Below, in pieces: positions 16,911-25,312 of a DNA stretch of 41,804 nucleotides. Within the stretch, counting starts at the first letter, position 1. Each line of letters begins with the position of its first letter. The position numbers and the translations under genes were made by a program. The notes below the pieces were generated by a model, which searched no databases, was not told the DNA's origin, and saw only the letters and a list, made by a program, of their open reading frames with translations. This DNA is from an uncultured Prevotella sp. (GTDB lineage Bacteria; Bacteroidota; Bacteroidia; Bacteroidales; Bacteroidaceae): assembly GCA_900770515.1 (NCBI GenBank), contig CAAHDP010000312.1:1-41804 (forward strand). Direction: 5' to 3'.

Positions 16911-17030
16911 AGGGCTTTCCCACGTTAGCTCCATGCGCCCTAAGCCAATGGGCAACGGTCGAATGGAAAGGTAAAGGAAGAAGCTCTTATCTCATGGCTA
17001 CGTTTTGGTTATTAGAGGGTATATTCTCAA

Positions 17031-17106
17031 ATCGCCCTGTAAGGACAAAAGCTTTAAATAAGTTATTTAAACTTGAAAGCTTTTGCTCTTACAGGGCGAT
17101 TTTTTA
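17031..17106. repeat. Palindromic repeat, copy 2, acting as bidirectional terminator
   Basis: ATCGCCCTGTAAGGACAAAA (from 17031) pairs with its near-complement ending at 17100, over about 30 bp per arm, with a T-run after 17100. The arms match the inner module (349-372 / 391-414) of the 252-bp element. It separates the convergent DnaJ-like gene and zinc-ribbon gene, so it probably ends both transcripts. The remaining gap, 16911-17030, shows nothing else. Confidence 0.75.
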
Positions 17107-18363
17107 TTCTCCTGTATTTACTTTTGACATGTTGAATGATGAAATCTTTAAGTCTGGAGAAACGGTGCTCGAAATCTTGAACAGCTGTTCATGCTTGGAA
17201 CCGTCTGTCTTGTCAACTGCCTGCTTGGCTGTGAAGACTACCTGATATTCATATTCGCTGTCACCAATCTCACGCTTCTTGATCTGATAATCGTTGTTGA
17301 TGTGCCAGTTCATGTTGGCAACATCTTCCTTGTAGAGTTTATCCATGAAGGTAACGATATCCGACTTTGGTGCAGAGTTCTTGCCTAGGAGCGAAGAGAG
17401 AATATCTTCGCAGTTCGCCAGCAAGCCATCTCCGTCACGGGAGTTGATGCTCTGGAAGAACTGGCGATACAAACCAGTAATATATTCTTTTTCTTCCGGT
17501 TGTAGGTCACGTCCCTTCACCTTTTTCAAGGCATTCTCAGCCTCTTCGATGTGTGAACCGTCTCTGTGAGCATCTAGATAGGTCTGGTAAGCATCTGCTG
17601 TGTCTGCATTCTTTGCCACATTCCAGTCGATGGAATCTATTTTGTTGATGGCTTCCTGCTTGTGTATGCTGTTTGGATATTTCTGAAGGTAAGCCTGCAG
17701 AGCATCTTTCGAACCGCTTACCACTGCATTGGTCCAGTCCTGATCGTTCTGCTTCAGCTGCTCGAGATGAGCCGTGATGGAATCGCGATGTGCTTCGTCT
17801 GCATCTTTGTAGGTGTCCAGATAACTCTGAAGAACCATCGGGTCTGAGCTTTGCATCGCATATTCGTAAGCTTCCATCTCTTTGTTCTTGTTGGCATTGT
17901 CATAGAAGTAATATAGGATGCCGCAGACGAGGACTGAGAAGATGAGCGATATGATCAAGATACTTCGCACGCTCATTTTCTTCTCCGGTTCTTTCTTTTC
18001 CGGATTCTGCTCGCCTCCGTTTCCTTTGTTTGTCGTTGGGCGTACGGGTGGAGGTGGAGGAGTAGCAGGCATTCCCGGTCTTTCTGTCTGCTGCATGGTT
18101 CGTCTTGCAGACTGCTGTACTGGAGCTACCTGGCCTATTGACTGTTCCGGTGCAGAAGGAGTAGGAGTGATTCCGCCCCTGCCACCTACCAATGTCGGAT
18201 TAGGAGTCTGGCAGTTTGGGCACATTTCAAGATAGTTGAAATAAACCTCTCCACAGTTAGGGCATTTTGTAGTTTTACCCGCTATTTCAACACCACAGCT
18301 TGGACATGTTGGTGCTTTATCGCTAATTTGGCGTCCACATTCTGGACATTTTATAATTGCCAT
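17104..18363 (-). CDS. Zinc-ribbon membrane protein with TPR-like periplasmic region
   Basis: The protein is 419 residues. The N-terminus has two consecutive zinc ribbons formed by four CxxC pairs: C6/C9, C20/C23, C34/C37, C48/C51. A Pro-rich linker follows (55-130, including six prolines at 102-107), then one membrane helix at about 133-153. Next is an acidic helical region with repeated LQSYLDTYKDA-, LQAYLQKYPNS- and YQTYLDAHRDG-type units spaced about 40 residues apart. The C-terminal ~110 residues are compact and NTF2-like in appearance. The ribbons should be cytoplasmic and the repeats outside the membrane. No known function. It is 35 bp downstream of the GH25 gene and likely in the same transcript. 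Confidence 0.75.
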   Translation of the reverse strand: MAIIKCPECGRQISDKAPTCPSCGVEIAGKTTKCPNCGEVYFNYLEMCPNCQTPNPTLVGGRGGITPTPSAPEQSIGQVAPVQQSARRTMQQTERPGMPATPPPPPVRPTTNKGNGGEQNPEKKEPEKKMSVRSILIISLIFSVLVCGILYYFYDNANKNKEMEAYEYAMQSSDPMVLQSYLDTYKDADEAHRDSITAHLEQLKQNDQDWTNAVVSGSKDALQAYLQKYPNSIHKQEAINKIDSIDWNVAKNADTADAYQTYLDAHRDGSHIEEAENALKKVKGRDLQPEEKEYITGLYRQFFQSINSRDGDGLLANCEDILSSLLGKNSAPKSDIVTFMDKLYKEDVANMNWHINNDYQIKKREIGDSEYEYQVVFTAKQAVDKTDGSKHEQLFKISSTVSPDLKISSFNMSKVNTGE

Positions 18364-18398
18364 AGTTTTATTTAAAGTTTATATTGAGTATAATGTTT

Positions 18399-19085
18399 TT
18401 ATCGATGTCTGAACCTGATTTCTCTCAGTCTATGCCTTCCCATGAACCGGCTTTTGTCAACATAGCCATTGATACCGTTCAGTCTTCCCTTACCGGTATA
18501 CTGCCACATTTCGAAGTCTCTGCCGTCTGCCAGCACTGGTTCGCGCTTGGTATATTGAGCTATCATGAGCTTATAGCTGTCCAGCTTGCCAAGCAGGTAA
18601 TGGTCGTAAAAGTTGGCTCCAGTATAGATGAGTGGCTTCTGCTTATATACTTTCTCTACCAGATACAGAAATTTGAACAGCGAATCGCAGAACTCTTTGG
18701 TATTGAGTCCGCTCTTGGTTTCTACGTCTATCATCGGCAACAGGTCCTGATCTCCAGGACGGCATTGAGCCTTGAAATTCTCCAGCTGTGTCTGCTGTGG
18801 AATCTTGGCACGGTAGAAGTGATAGGACCCAACCTTGAGTCCGTATCTGTGAGCCAGGTCGATGTTTTTCTTATACTTGGCATCTACGTTGGTTCCGCCT
18901 TCTGTAGCTTTCAGATAGACATAAGCCATCTTAGAGTTATCACCTACAGTTTCCCAAAAGACGTTTCCTTGATAATGGCTGAGGTCAATACCATGAACAT
19001 GACTGCAGGTATCTTCACATTGCACTTGAGCGTGAAGCCCAAGGGTAAATATTATGGTAATAATTGTTATGATACTTCTTTTCAT
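18399..19085 (-). CDS. Secreted GH25 lysozyme-like muramidase
   Basis: This is 228 residues from the ATG at 19085 (MKRSIITIIT), chosen because it begins a proper signal peptide ending LGLHAQ; an upstream in-frame ATG at 19121 would spoil it. The GH25 barrel has GIDLSHYQG (D34), YLKATEGG, GSYHFYR and MIDVE, giving the paired acids D120/E122 of the active site, plus PLIYTG and MWQYTGKG near the end. It is predicted to cleave the glycan backbone of peptidoglycan, in remodelling or in attack on other cells. It is followed by the zinc-ribbon membrane protein gene. Confidence 0.9.
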   Translation of the reverse strand: MKRSIITIITIIFTLGLHAQVQCEDTCSHVHGIDLSHYQGNVFWETVGDNSKMAYVYLKATEGGTNVDAKYKKNIDLAHRYGLKVGSYHFYRAKIPQQTQLENFKAQCRPGDQDLLPMIDVETKSGLNTKEFCDSLFKFLYLVEKVYKQKPLIYTGANFYDHYLLGKLDSYKLMIAQYTKREPVLADGRDFEMWQYTGKGRLNGINGYVDKSRFMGRHRLREIRFRHR

Positions 19086-19090
19086 AACTG

Positions 19091-19098
19091 CAAAGATA
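19091..19098 (-). promoter_or_regulatory. Putative -7 box of the GH25 gene
   Basis: Minus-strand TATCTTTG fits TAnnTTTG. It is 5 bp before the chosen ATG, so the leader would be very short or the transcript leaderless. No TTTG lies at the correct -33 spacing. Confidence 0.35.
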
Positions 19099-19104
19099 CG
19101 AAAA

Positions 19105-19128
19105 ACGTCTGATATATGCATCAGACGT
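19105..19128 (-). terminator. Terminator of the uxaA-nhaC-19159 unit
   Basis: ACGTCTGA and TCAGACGT form a perfect 8-bp stem around an 8-nt loop, followed on the minus strand by TTTTTC. It is 31 bp past the stop at 19159. Confidence 0.7.
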
Positions 19129-19158
19129 GTTCGTTTTTTATATAAATTTTATATTTCG

Positions 19159-19854
19159 TTATTCTTCGATTTCTGAAAGTGAACGGAAGAAGTTGTTCAT
19201 GAAATTGCTCATGGTCTCTATCGGGGCATACTGCAGAAAGCGCATGCTTCGGCGCAGATTTTGGCGCATGGTGCCTCCGGTGGTATGAACGAAGCCGGCA
19301 TTGTTCTGTTCAAACTGAATGTCCTGATGCTCCGTAATGTTGTAATAGAGCGAGCGCAGCGTATGTTTGTAGGCACCTGGCTCTATGTGGCGCACGAATG
19401 GGATTTCGTCCTGTTCGAAGTCGAAGAAGGTGATGAGTACACTGCCTTCCAGTTGTGCGATGCGCTGGATGCGAAGTTTGGCAAGCCATTTTTCCAGCTT
19501 CACAAAGTCTACCTTGTCGCCTTTCGTGCGCAGGTAGTTGCCCAGCTGGATGATTCCCTTCAGATTGATTCCGTTTTTCAGGATGCTGTTCACATTGCCC
19601 ACGATGATGCGCAGCAGGTAGACGGTTTCTATCGAAGTATCAATAGCATGGCGTTCGTCATCTTGTATCTTAGTAAGACGGCGATTCAGAAAACTGTTGT
19701 TCATGCGAACTTCTCCCTCAGGAATGTCGCTGAGGTTCTTCATCATCTTGGCAATCTTCTGCATTTTGAAGGTTGTCATTGGTTCCAGTTCTTCATCGGT
19801 TCCGAAATTCTCGGAACGCAGTTTGATGAAAAGATTACGCTGTAAAAAGTTCAT
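19159..19854 (-). CDS. Conserved protein of unknown function, helical
   Basis: The protein is 231 residues with no signal peptide or membrane segment. I do not recognise the family with confidence. The middle part (INLKGIIQLGNYLRTKGDKVDFVKLEKWLAKLRI) recalls the helical C-terminal part of the NTP_transf_5 nucleotidyltransferase-like proteins, but the N-terminal nucleotidyltransferase motif (GSxxD) is missing. It is mostly helical and ends in an acidic SLSEIEE. It lies 45 bp after nhaC on the same strand, with a terminator behind it, so it is probably the last gene of that unit. This may be coincidental and not a link to hexuronate use. Confidence 0.6.
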   Translation of the reverse strand: MNFLQRNLFIKLRSENFGTDEELEPMTTFKMQKIAKMMKNLSDIPEGEVRMNNSFLNRRLTKIQDDERHAIDTSIETVYLLRIIVGNVNSILKNGINLKGIIQLGNYLRTKGDKVDFVKLEKWLAKLRIQRIAQLEGSVLITFFDFEQDEIPFVRHIEPGAYKHTLRSLYYNITEHQDIQFEQNNAGFVHTTGGTMRQNLRRSMRFLQYAPIETMSNFMNNFFRSLSEIEE

Positions 19855-19899
19855 ATCGCCTGATTTTTAAATGATATTTTTCTTTTATATCTCTTCTTT

Positions 19900-21210
19900 T
19901 TAATTATATCGCTTCGGATAGCGGAAGATGATTGCGAGGAAGGCGGCAATACCGATGGCTACCGGATAGTAGAGATAGGGCAGAATGTCCATCGGACTGA
20001 TTCCTGCAAGACCGGCTGCCAGAAGCATCTGAACTCCGTAAGGAATCATTCCCTGCACCATACACGAGAAGGTGTCGAGGATGCTGGCTGCCTTACGGTT
20101 GTCTACGCCAAACTTATCACCTATCTTCTTTGCGATATTTCCCACAGTCAGGATTGCCACCGTGTTGTTGGCTGTACAGATATTCACCAGCGATACGAGC
20201 GCAGCAATGGAGAGTTCGGCTCCACGCTTGCCGTGAACACGGGCGGTAATCTTGTCGATGATATAGTTGATTCCTCCGTTTTCCCGGATGATTTCCAGCA
20301 TTCCGCCTGCCATCATGGCGATAATCACCAGCTCGCCCATGCCCGTGATTCCATTGCCCATTGCCGAGAACCAGCCAAAGAGGTCGTAGGAGAGGGGAGA
20401 ACCGAGATAGTAGCTTGCCACGCCGATGACTCCACAGAGTATCGTGCCCATTGCCAGAACAGCCATCACATTCATGCCGGCTATGGCGCAGACGAGTACT
20501 AATATATAAGGTAATACCTTGAAGTATTCCACGTCTGCAATGTCGGTTGGAGCTTGAAGACCGATTCCCATCACGGCATAGACGCCGAGGATGATGAGGG
20601 CTGCAGGACCCACGATGAGCGAATTCACCCTGAACTTATCGCTCATCCGGCAACCTTGCGTCTGGGTTGCCACCACCGTCGTATCAGAGATGAACGAAAG
20701 GTTGTCGCCAAAATAGGCGCCACCCACAATGATGGCGGTCATCATGCCCACATTGCCGTGCATGGAATTAGCCAGTCCGGCTGCTATAGGAACCAGCGCC
20801 ACCACCGTTCCTACACTGGTACCGATGGAGATGGAGATGAAGCAAGCCGCCAGGAAGAGTCCTGGAAGAATCATGCTGGCAGGCAGAACGCTCAGCGCCA
20901 GGTTCACAGTGGCGTCTACAGCCCCCATAGCCTTTGCCGATGCTGCGAACGCACCTGCCAGTACGTATATCCACAACATGAGCATCAGGTTGTTGGCGCC
21001 AGCTCCCTTACTGTAGGTGTCCACTCGCTTCTTGATGGGCATTCCGCCCGAAATCGCCACGGCATAGATACTGGATATCATGAATGCCACGGTGAGCGAC
21101 AAGTTAGTGTCCTTGTGAGTCACATCCGTAGAATAGATGGTGAACGCTGCGATGAGGACAATCAGCAGAAATAACGGCGATAGCGCCAGCAAACCTTTTT
21201 TATTACTCAT
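19900..21210 (-). CDS. NhaC-family Na+/H+ antiporter
   Basis: The protein is 436 residues with about 11-12 membrane helices. The NhaC-type block SIGTSVGTVVALVPIA and the following GGAYFGDNLSFISDTTVVATQTQGC are characteristic of the family. So are the C-terminal half motifs ANNTVAILTVGNIAKKI and VQGMIPYG. It exchanges Na+ for H+, or may act as an organic-anion exchanger, since some family members are malate/lactate antiporters. It starts 15 bp after the uxaA stop, so it is co-transcribed with altronate dehydratase. Whether it moves sodium or a catabolic product is open. Confidence 0.9.
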   Translation of the reverse strand: MSNKKGLLALSPLFLLIVLIAAFTIYSTDVTHKDTNLSLTVAFMISSIYAVAISGGMPIKKRVDTYSKGAGANNLMLMLWIYVLAGAFAASAKAMGAVDATVNLALSVLPASMILPGLFLAACFISISIGTSVGTVVALVPIAAGLANSMHGNVGMMTAIIVGGAYFGDNLSFISDTTVVATQTQGCRMSDKFRVNSLIVGPAALIILGVYAVMGIGLQAPTDIADVEYFKVLPYILVLVCAIAGMNVMAVLAMGTILCGVIGVASYYLGSPLSYDLFGWFSAMGNGITGMGELVIIAMMAGGMLEIIRENGGINYIIDKITARVHGKRGAELSIAALVSLVNICTANNTVAILTVGNIAKKIGDKFGVDNRKAASILDTFSCMVQGMIPYGVQMLLAAGLAGISPMDILPYLYYPVAIGIAAFLAIIFRYPKRYN

Positions 21211-21225
21211 GTCTTAAAATTAATG

Positions 21226-22722
21226 TTATAATGTTACTCCATTCTTGAAAATGGAGATCTCGCTGTAGCCGTTCTTCTCATTGCGGGCTTCCTCGCCACT
21301 GGCTACGGCGATAATCTTATCGATAAACTTGCGTACAAGATCCTTCATCTCAGTACCCTCTACCAGTTCACCGGCATTGAAGTCAATCCAGTTTGGCTTG
21401 TTCTTTGCCAGATTGCTGTTGGTAGAAATCTTCATGGTTGGTACGAAGGTGCCGAATGGCGTTCCACGACCGGTGGTGAAGAGTACGAGCTGGCAACCTG
21501 CAGAAGCCAGTGCTGTGGCTGCTACGAGGTCATTGCCTGGAGCTGAAAGGAGGTTGAGACCGGTAGTCTTCAGACGATCACCATACTGCAATACGCCGCT
21601 AACCGGAGCACGGCCGCACTTCTGTGTACAGCCCAGCGCCTTGTCTTCGAGGGTAGAGATTCCACCAGCCTTATTGCCTGGAGAAGGATTCTCGCCAACT
21701 GGCTCACCGTGGCTGAGGAAGTACTCCTTGAAGTCGTTGATGAGGTGAACAGTCTTGTCGAAGAGTTCCTTGTTTTCACAACGGTTCATCAGGATGGTCT
21801 CTGCACCAAACATCTCAGGCACCTCGGTGAGGATAGATGTTCCGCCCTGAGCAACCAGCCAGTCAGAGAATTCACCTACCAATGGATTGGCTGTGATTCC
21901 GCTGAAGCCGTCAGAACCGCCACACTTCAAACCTACGCGGAGCTTGCTTACCGGCACGTCCTTGCGCTTGTCTTCTTTAGCCTTCTGATAGAGGTCACGG
22001 AGCAGCTTCATGCCTTCCTCCAGCTCATCGCCTTCAACCTTCTGTGTTACAAGAAGTTTGATGCGGTCCTTGTCGTAGTCGCCAAGCATCTCCATGAAAG
22101 CGTCAGCCTGATTGTTCTCACAGCCGAGAGAGAGTACGAGCACAGCGCCAGCATTTGGATGAAGGCAGATGTCTCGCAACACCTTACGGGTGTTCTCATG
22201 GTCGCCTGAAAGCTGAGAGCAGCCATAGTTATGGTGCCATGCGTGGATGGCGTCGATTCCCTCGCAGTTGGTCTCCTTCTTCAGGAGTTCAACAAGCTTC
22301 TCTGCGATTCCGTTCACGCAGCCCACAGTAGGGACCACCCAGATTTCGTTTCTTACACCTACTTCGCCGTTCTTGCGAACGAATCCCTTGAAGGTGCGGT
22401 TCTCCTGTGCGATGCTCAACTGCTCGTCTACAGGGTTGTAGGTGTACTCCAGAGTTCCTGCAAGATTGGTCTTGAGATTATTCTCGTTCACCCATTCGCC
22501 CTGCTTCAGGTCCTTCTTGGCGTGGCCGATTGGATAACCGTACTTGATGATGTCCTTTCCTTCGGCAGCATCGTCGATGAGCACCTTATGTCCAGCAGGA
22601 GTATCCTGCAACAGGGTGATGGTCTTACCATCTACCTCAATCACTTCGCCCTTCTTCATTGGGCGCAAGCAAACCACTACCGAGTCGGCAGGGTTAATCT
22701 TGATAAAGCTTGATAGTTTCAT
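21226..22722 (-). CDS. uxaA: Altronate dehydratase
   Basis: This 498-residue fused enzyme has an N-terminal SAF domain (1-~95, TITLLQDTPAGHKVLIDDA, YGYPIGHAKKDL). The UxaA/GarD catalytic part follows, with GFVRKNGEVGVRNEIWVVPTVGCVN, HHNYGCSQLSGDH, GLKCGGSDGFSGITANPLVG and CGRAPVSGVLQYGD. It dehydrates D-altronate to 2-keto-3-deoxygluconate in the galacturonate pathway. The conserved cysteines and histidines fit a metal-dependent enzyme. It lies 71 bp after the lacI-type gene and 15 bp before nhaC on the same strand. Its product is the substrate of the divergently encoded KDG kinase. Confidence 0.95.
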   Translation of the reverse strand: MKLSSFIKINPADSVVVCLRPMKKGEVIEVDGKTITLLQDTPAGHKVLIDDAAEGKDIIKYGYPIGHAKKDLKQGEWVNENNLKTNLAGTLEYTYNPVDEQLSIAQENRTFKGFVRKNGEVGVRNEIWVVPTVGCVNGIAEKLVELLKKETNCEGIDAIHAWHHNYGCSQLSGDHENTRKVLRDICLHPNAGAVLVLSLGCENNQADAFMEMLGDYDKDRIKLLVTQKVEGDELEEGMKLLRDLYQKAKEDKRKDVPVSKLRVGLKCGGSDGFSGITANPLVGEFSDWLVAQGGTSILTEVPEMFGAETILMNRCENKELFDKTVHLINDFKEYFLSHGEPVGENPSPGNKAGGISTLEDKALGCTQKCGRAPVSGVLQYGDRLKTTGLNLLSAPGNDLVAATALASAGCQLVLFTTGRGTPFGTFVPTMKISTNSNLAKNKPNWIDFNAGELVEGTEMKDLVRKFIDKIIAVASGEEARNEKNGYSEISIFKNGVTL

Positions 22723-22793
22723 TCTGTAGTTGTTTTTATATATTTATAATTATGTATATATTCAAATACTTATTTCCTTCAATCAGAATCATT

Positions 22794-23858
22794 TTAGATT
22801 TGCGTTCTGCGATAGAAGTCTACGTTCTCCTTCATCAGCAGCTCGATAGGCATGTAGTTCACGGTGGTCACCTTCTTCTTCAGCACGATTGCCTGGAAGA
22901 GGGTGTCTACACAGTAGTAACCCTGCATGTAGGCATGCTGTGCGATGAGGAACGAGATGCTTCCCTCGCGCAGACAGTGGGCATTCTTCTCCACCATGTC
23001 ATAGCCCATGATCTGAACATCACGGCGGTTGGTTTTCAGGAGGAAGTCGCCCACGATATGTGCCTTCGACGTCATGGTGATGCAGTGATGCGTATCCGGA
23101 TGCTCGGCAAAATATCTCTCCAGCATCTTCACGTATTCGTTTCGGGTTCCGTTGAGCGGCAGGTCGAGTACCTTGATTTCCACCTGTGGGAAGTGGTCGT
23201 GCATGTAGTGGCGGAAACCTACCTCTCGGTTGTCCTGCTGCTTGCTGACCACCTTTCCATCCTTGGTCTGTCTCATCAGCATGATTTCCTTTTCGCCACA
23301 GGCAATCATCATCAGCATCTTGGCTGAGAAGAAGCCAGAGCAGAACGAATCCTGACCGAAGAATGAGAGCGGACGCAGGTCGGGCATGTATGAGTCGAGG
23401 AGGATGAAGGGGATGCTTTTATGATGCAGCTGTTCGGTCAACTCCCGTGTTACGGCGAGCGAAGACGGAACCACGATGACGCCCTCAGGCTGTGCTTCCA
23501 GAATCTCTTTCGACATCTCACGGAACGAATCCTCATTGGAGCGCTCGTAAAATCTGATTTCTACGTCGATATGGAAATCGCGGCGCACCTCTTCACACTT
23601 CTTTGCACCTTCCTCAATCTCTTCCCAGTAAGCTTCCGATTCGTGCTTAGGGATGAGCAGATAGAAGGTGTACGATTTGTTGTACGCCAATGCACTGGCG
23701 TACATGTTGGGCTGGTAATTCATCTCCTTCAGCGCCTTCTCCACCTTTTCACGGGCAGTCTTGGATACGTTGGGGCGCTCATGGAGAACTCGGTCAACCG
23801 TTCCGACGGATACGCCTGCTCTTTCAGCAATATCCTTGATTCTGATTTTTTCGGCCAT
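22794..23858 (-). CDS. LacI-family transcriptional regulator of hexuronate genes
   Basis: The protein is 354 residues. The N-terminal HTH is typical of LacI (IRIKDIAERAGVSVGTVDRVLHE, 5-27), with the hinge helix ARE..KALKEMNYQPN. A periplasmic-binding-protein-like sensor domain covers ~62-354. Position between uxaA and kdgK indicates control of both units in response to a hexuronate intermediate such as KDG or altronate; this is inference from context. A promoter (23995-24026) and two TGTGCGA-type sites lie just upstream, so autoregulation is likely. Confidence 0.9.
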   Translation of the reverse strand: MAEKIRIKDIAERAGVSVGTVDRVLHERPNVSKTAREKVEKALKEMNYQPNMYASALAYNKSYTFYLLIPKHESEAYWEEIEEGAKKCEEVRRDFHIDVEIRFYERSNEDSFREMSKEILEAQPEGVIVVPSSLAVTRELTEQLHHKSIPFILLDSYMPDLRPLSFFGQDSFCSGFFSAKMLMMIACGEKEIMLMRQTKDGKVVSKQQDNREVGFRHYMHDHFPQVEIKVLDLPLNGTRNEYVKMLERYFAEHPDTHHCITMTSKAHIVGDFLLKTNRRDVQIMGYDMVEKNAHCLREGSISFLIAQHAYMQGYYCVDTLFQAIVLKKKVTTVNYMPIELLMKENVDFYRRTQI

Positions 23859-23965
23859 TGTTTTAAGTATTATATTTTTGAGGAAAGCTTCGCGCGAACA
23901 TTATTATATAGTAATATGTGCCGGCTGTGCATTTCCATCAATTGATTATTGAACAAAAGCATGTG

Positions 23966-23977
23966 TGTGCGACCACA
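23966..23977. promoter_or_regulatory. Candidate operator 1 (TGTGCGACCACA)
   Basis: TGTG-N4-CACA shares its TGTGCGA half with the site at 24019. It lies just downstream of the expected start of the lacI-type transcript, where a bound repressor would block it. Confidence 0.45.
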
Positions 23978-23994
23978 GTTCATACTTTCGGGCA

Positions 23995-24026
23995 CAAATA
24001 TACAATAAAAAAATGAATTGTGCGAA
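23995..24026 (-). promoter_or_regulatory. Promoter of the lacI-type gene
   Basis: On the minus strand, TTCG (24026-24023), 20 bp, then TATATTTG (24002-23995). The -7 box is perfect; the -33 box differs by one base. Confidence 0.6.
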
Positions 24027-24032
24027 TACACA
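24019..24032. promoter_or_regulatory. Candidate operator 2 (TGTGCGAATACACA)
   Basis: TGTG-N6-CACA overlaps the -33 box of the lacI-type promoter and shares TGTGCGA with operator 1. Confidence 0.45.
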
Positions 24033-24113
24033 GCTGTTTTTTTGCACAAAAACCAAAAAAAAGTATTGAAAAAAGGAAAAATACGGGTAAAAACGAAAAA
24101 AAATCCCTTTTTA

Positions 24114-24145
24114 TTTCGTTATTTGGGAAATTATGGTTATTTTTG
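24114..24145 (+). promoter_or_regulatory. Promoter of kdgK-eda
   Basis: TTTC (24114-24117), 20 bp, TATTTTTG (24138-24145). The -7 box is perfect, with one mismatch in -33. Confidence 0.6.
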
Positions 24146-24255
24146 CCAACGATATGAGACGGTGACTTAAAACATTGTCAAGATCATGTAATGATGAGTT
24201 CCTAGAATTGTCAATTACAAACAAACATAAAAACAATAAATTAAAACTATCAACA

Positions 24256-25278
24256 ATGGCAAAAATTGTAACATTAGGTGAAATTATGCTTCGTTTGTCA
24301 CCAGAAGGCAACGAGCGCTTCATTCAGAGTGATTCATTCCGCATCATCCCTGGCGGTGGTGAGGCTAACGTAGCTGTCAGCTTGGCTAACTATGGTCACG
24401 AGGCTTACTTCGTATCTAAGCTGCCAAAGCACGAGATTGGTCAGATTGCCCTGAATGCTCTCCGTCGCTATGGTGTGAACACAGATTTCATTGCTCGTGG
24501 TGGCGACCGTGTTGGTCTTTACTATGCTGAGACTGGTGCTTCTATGCGCCCATCAAAGGTTATCTACGACCGTGCTCACAGCGCTATCGCAGAGGCTGAT
24601 GCTGCAGATTTCGATTTCGATAAGATTATGGAGGGTGCCCAGTGGTTCCACTGGAGCGGTATTACACCTGCTATCAGCGACAAGGCTGCTGAGTTGACCA
24701 AGTTGGCTTGTGAGGCTGCTAAGCGTCATGGCGTAACTGTTTCTGTTGACCTCAACTTCCGCAAGAAGCTGTGGACTTCAGAGAAGGCTATCTCAGTGAT
24801 GCGTCCTTTGATGAAGTACGTTGACGTTTGCATCGGTAATGAGGAAGATGCTCAGCTCTGCCTGGGCTTCAAGCCAGATGCTGACGTAGAGGGCGGCAAG
24901 ACAGATGCTGAGGGTTACTACGGCATCTTCCAGGGTATGATGAAGGAGTTCGGATTCAAGTATGTTGTTTCTACTCTCCGTGAGTCTCTCTCTGCTACAC
25001 ACAACGGCTGGAAGGCTCTTATCTATGACGGTAAGGAGTTCTACCAGAGCAAGCACTATGACATCAACCCTATCATCGACCGCGTAGGTGGTGGCGACTC
25101 TTTCTCTGGTGGTCTGATCCACGGTCTTCTGACCAAGGAGACTCAGGCAGAGGCATTGGAGTTCGCTGTAGCTGCTTCTGCATTGAAGCACACTATCCCT
25201 GGCGACTTCAACCTCGTTTCTGCTGATGAGGTAGAGAGTCTTGCTGGCGGTAACGCTAATGGTCGCGTTCAGCGATAA
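24256..25278 (+). CDS. kdgK: 2-dehydro-3-deoxygluconokinase
   Basis: The protein is 340 residues from the ATG at 24256 (MAKIVTLGEIMLRL). An earlier in-frame ATG at 24175 would add 27 implausible residues. It is a PfkB-family kinase: an N-terminal GGGEANVAVSLANYG substrate region, and the C-terminal anion-hole/catalytic motif GGGDSFSGG with the base D281. It phosphorylates 2-keto-3-deoxygluconate to KDPG. The next gene, eda, starts 34 bp later and cleaves that product. Codon use is strongly biased to the set typical of highly expressed genes here (e.g. GGT, GCT, CGT), suggesting high expression under induction. Confidence 0.95.
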   Translation: MAKIVTLGEIMLRLSPEGNERFIQSDSFRIIPGGGEANVAVSLANYGHEAYFVSKLPKHEIGQIALNALRRYGVNTDFIARGGDRVGLYYAETGASMRPSKVIYDRAHSAIAEADAADFDFDKIMEGAQWFHWSGITPAISDKAAELTKLACEAAKRHGVTVSVDLNFRKKLWTSEKAISVMRPLMKYVDVCIGNEEDAQLCLGFKPDADVEGGKTDAEGYYGIFQGMMKEFGFKYVVSTLRESLSATHNGWKALIYDGKEFYQSKHYDINPIIDRVGGGDSFSGGLIHGLLTKETQAEALEFAVAASALKHTIPGDFNLVSADEVESLAGGNANGRVQR

Positions 25279-25312
25279 CATTTAACACTTAACATTTAAC
25301 ATTAAAACAAAA

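Larger units (their letters stand above)
23859..24255. promoter_or_regulatory. Divergent control region of the hexuronate locus
   Basis: This 397-bp, very AT-rich gap contains no gene. It holds back-to-back promoters for the lacI-type gene (23995-24026) and kdgK (24114-24145), and two similar imperfect palindromes (23966-23977, 24019-24032). The kdgK leader of about 100 nt is A-rich with no Shine-Dalgarno sequence. Confidence 0.65.

Noticed and set aside
16050..16955. Ser/Thr/Ala-rich 301-residue minus-strand protein opposite the DnaJ-like gene
   Set aside because: It is a shadow of the Gly-rich coding sequence; the plus-strand J-domain protein explains the open frame.
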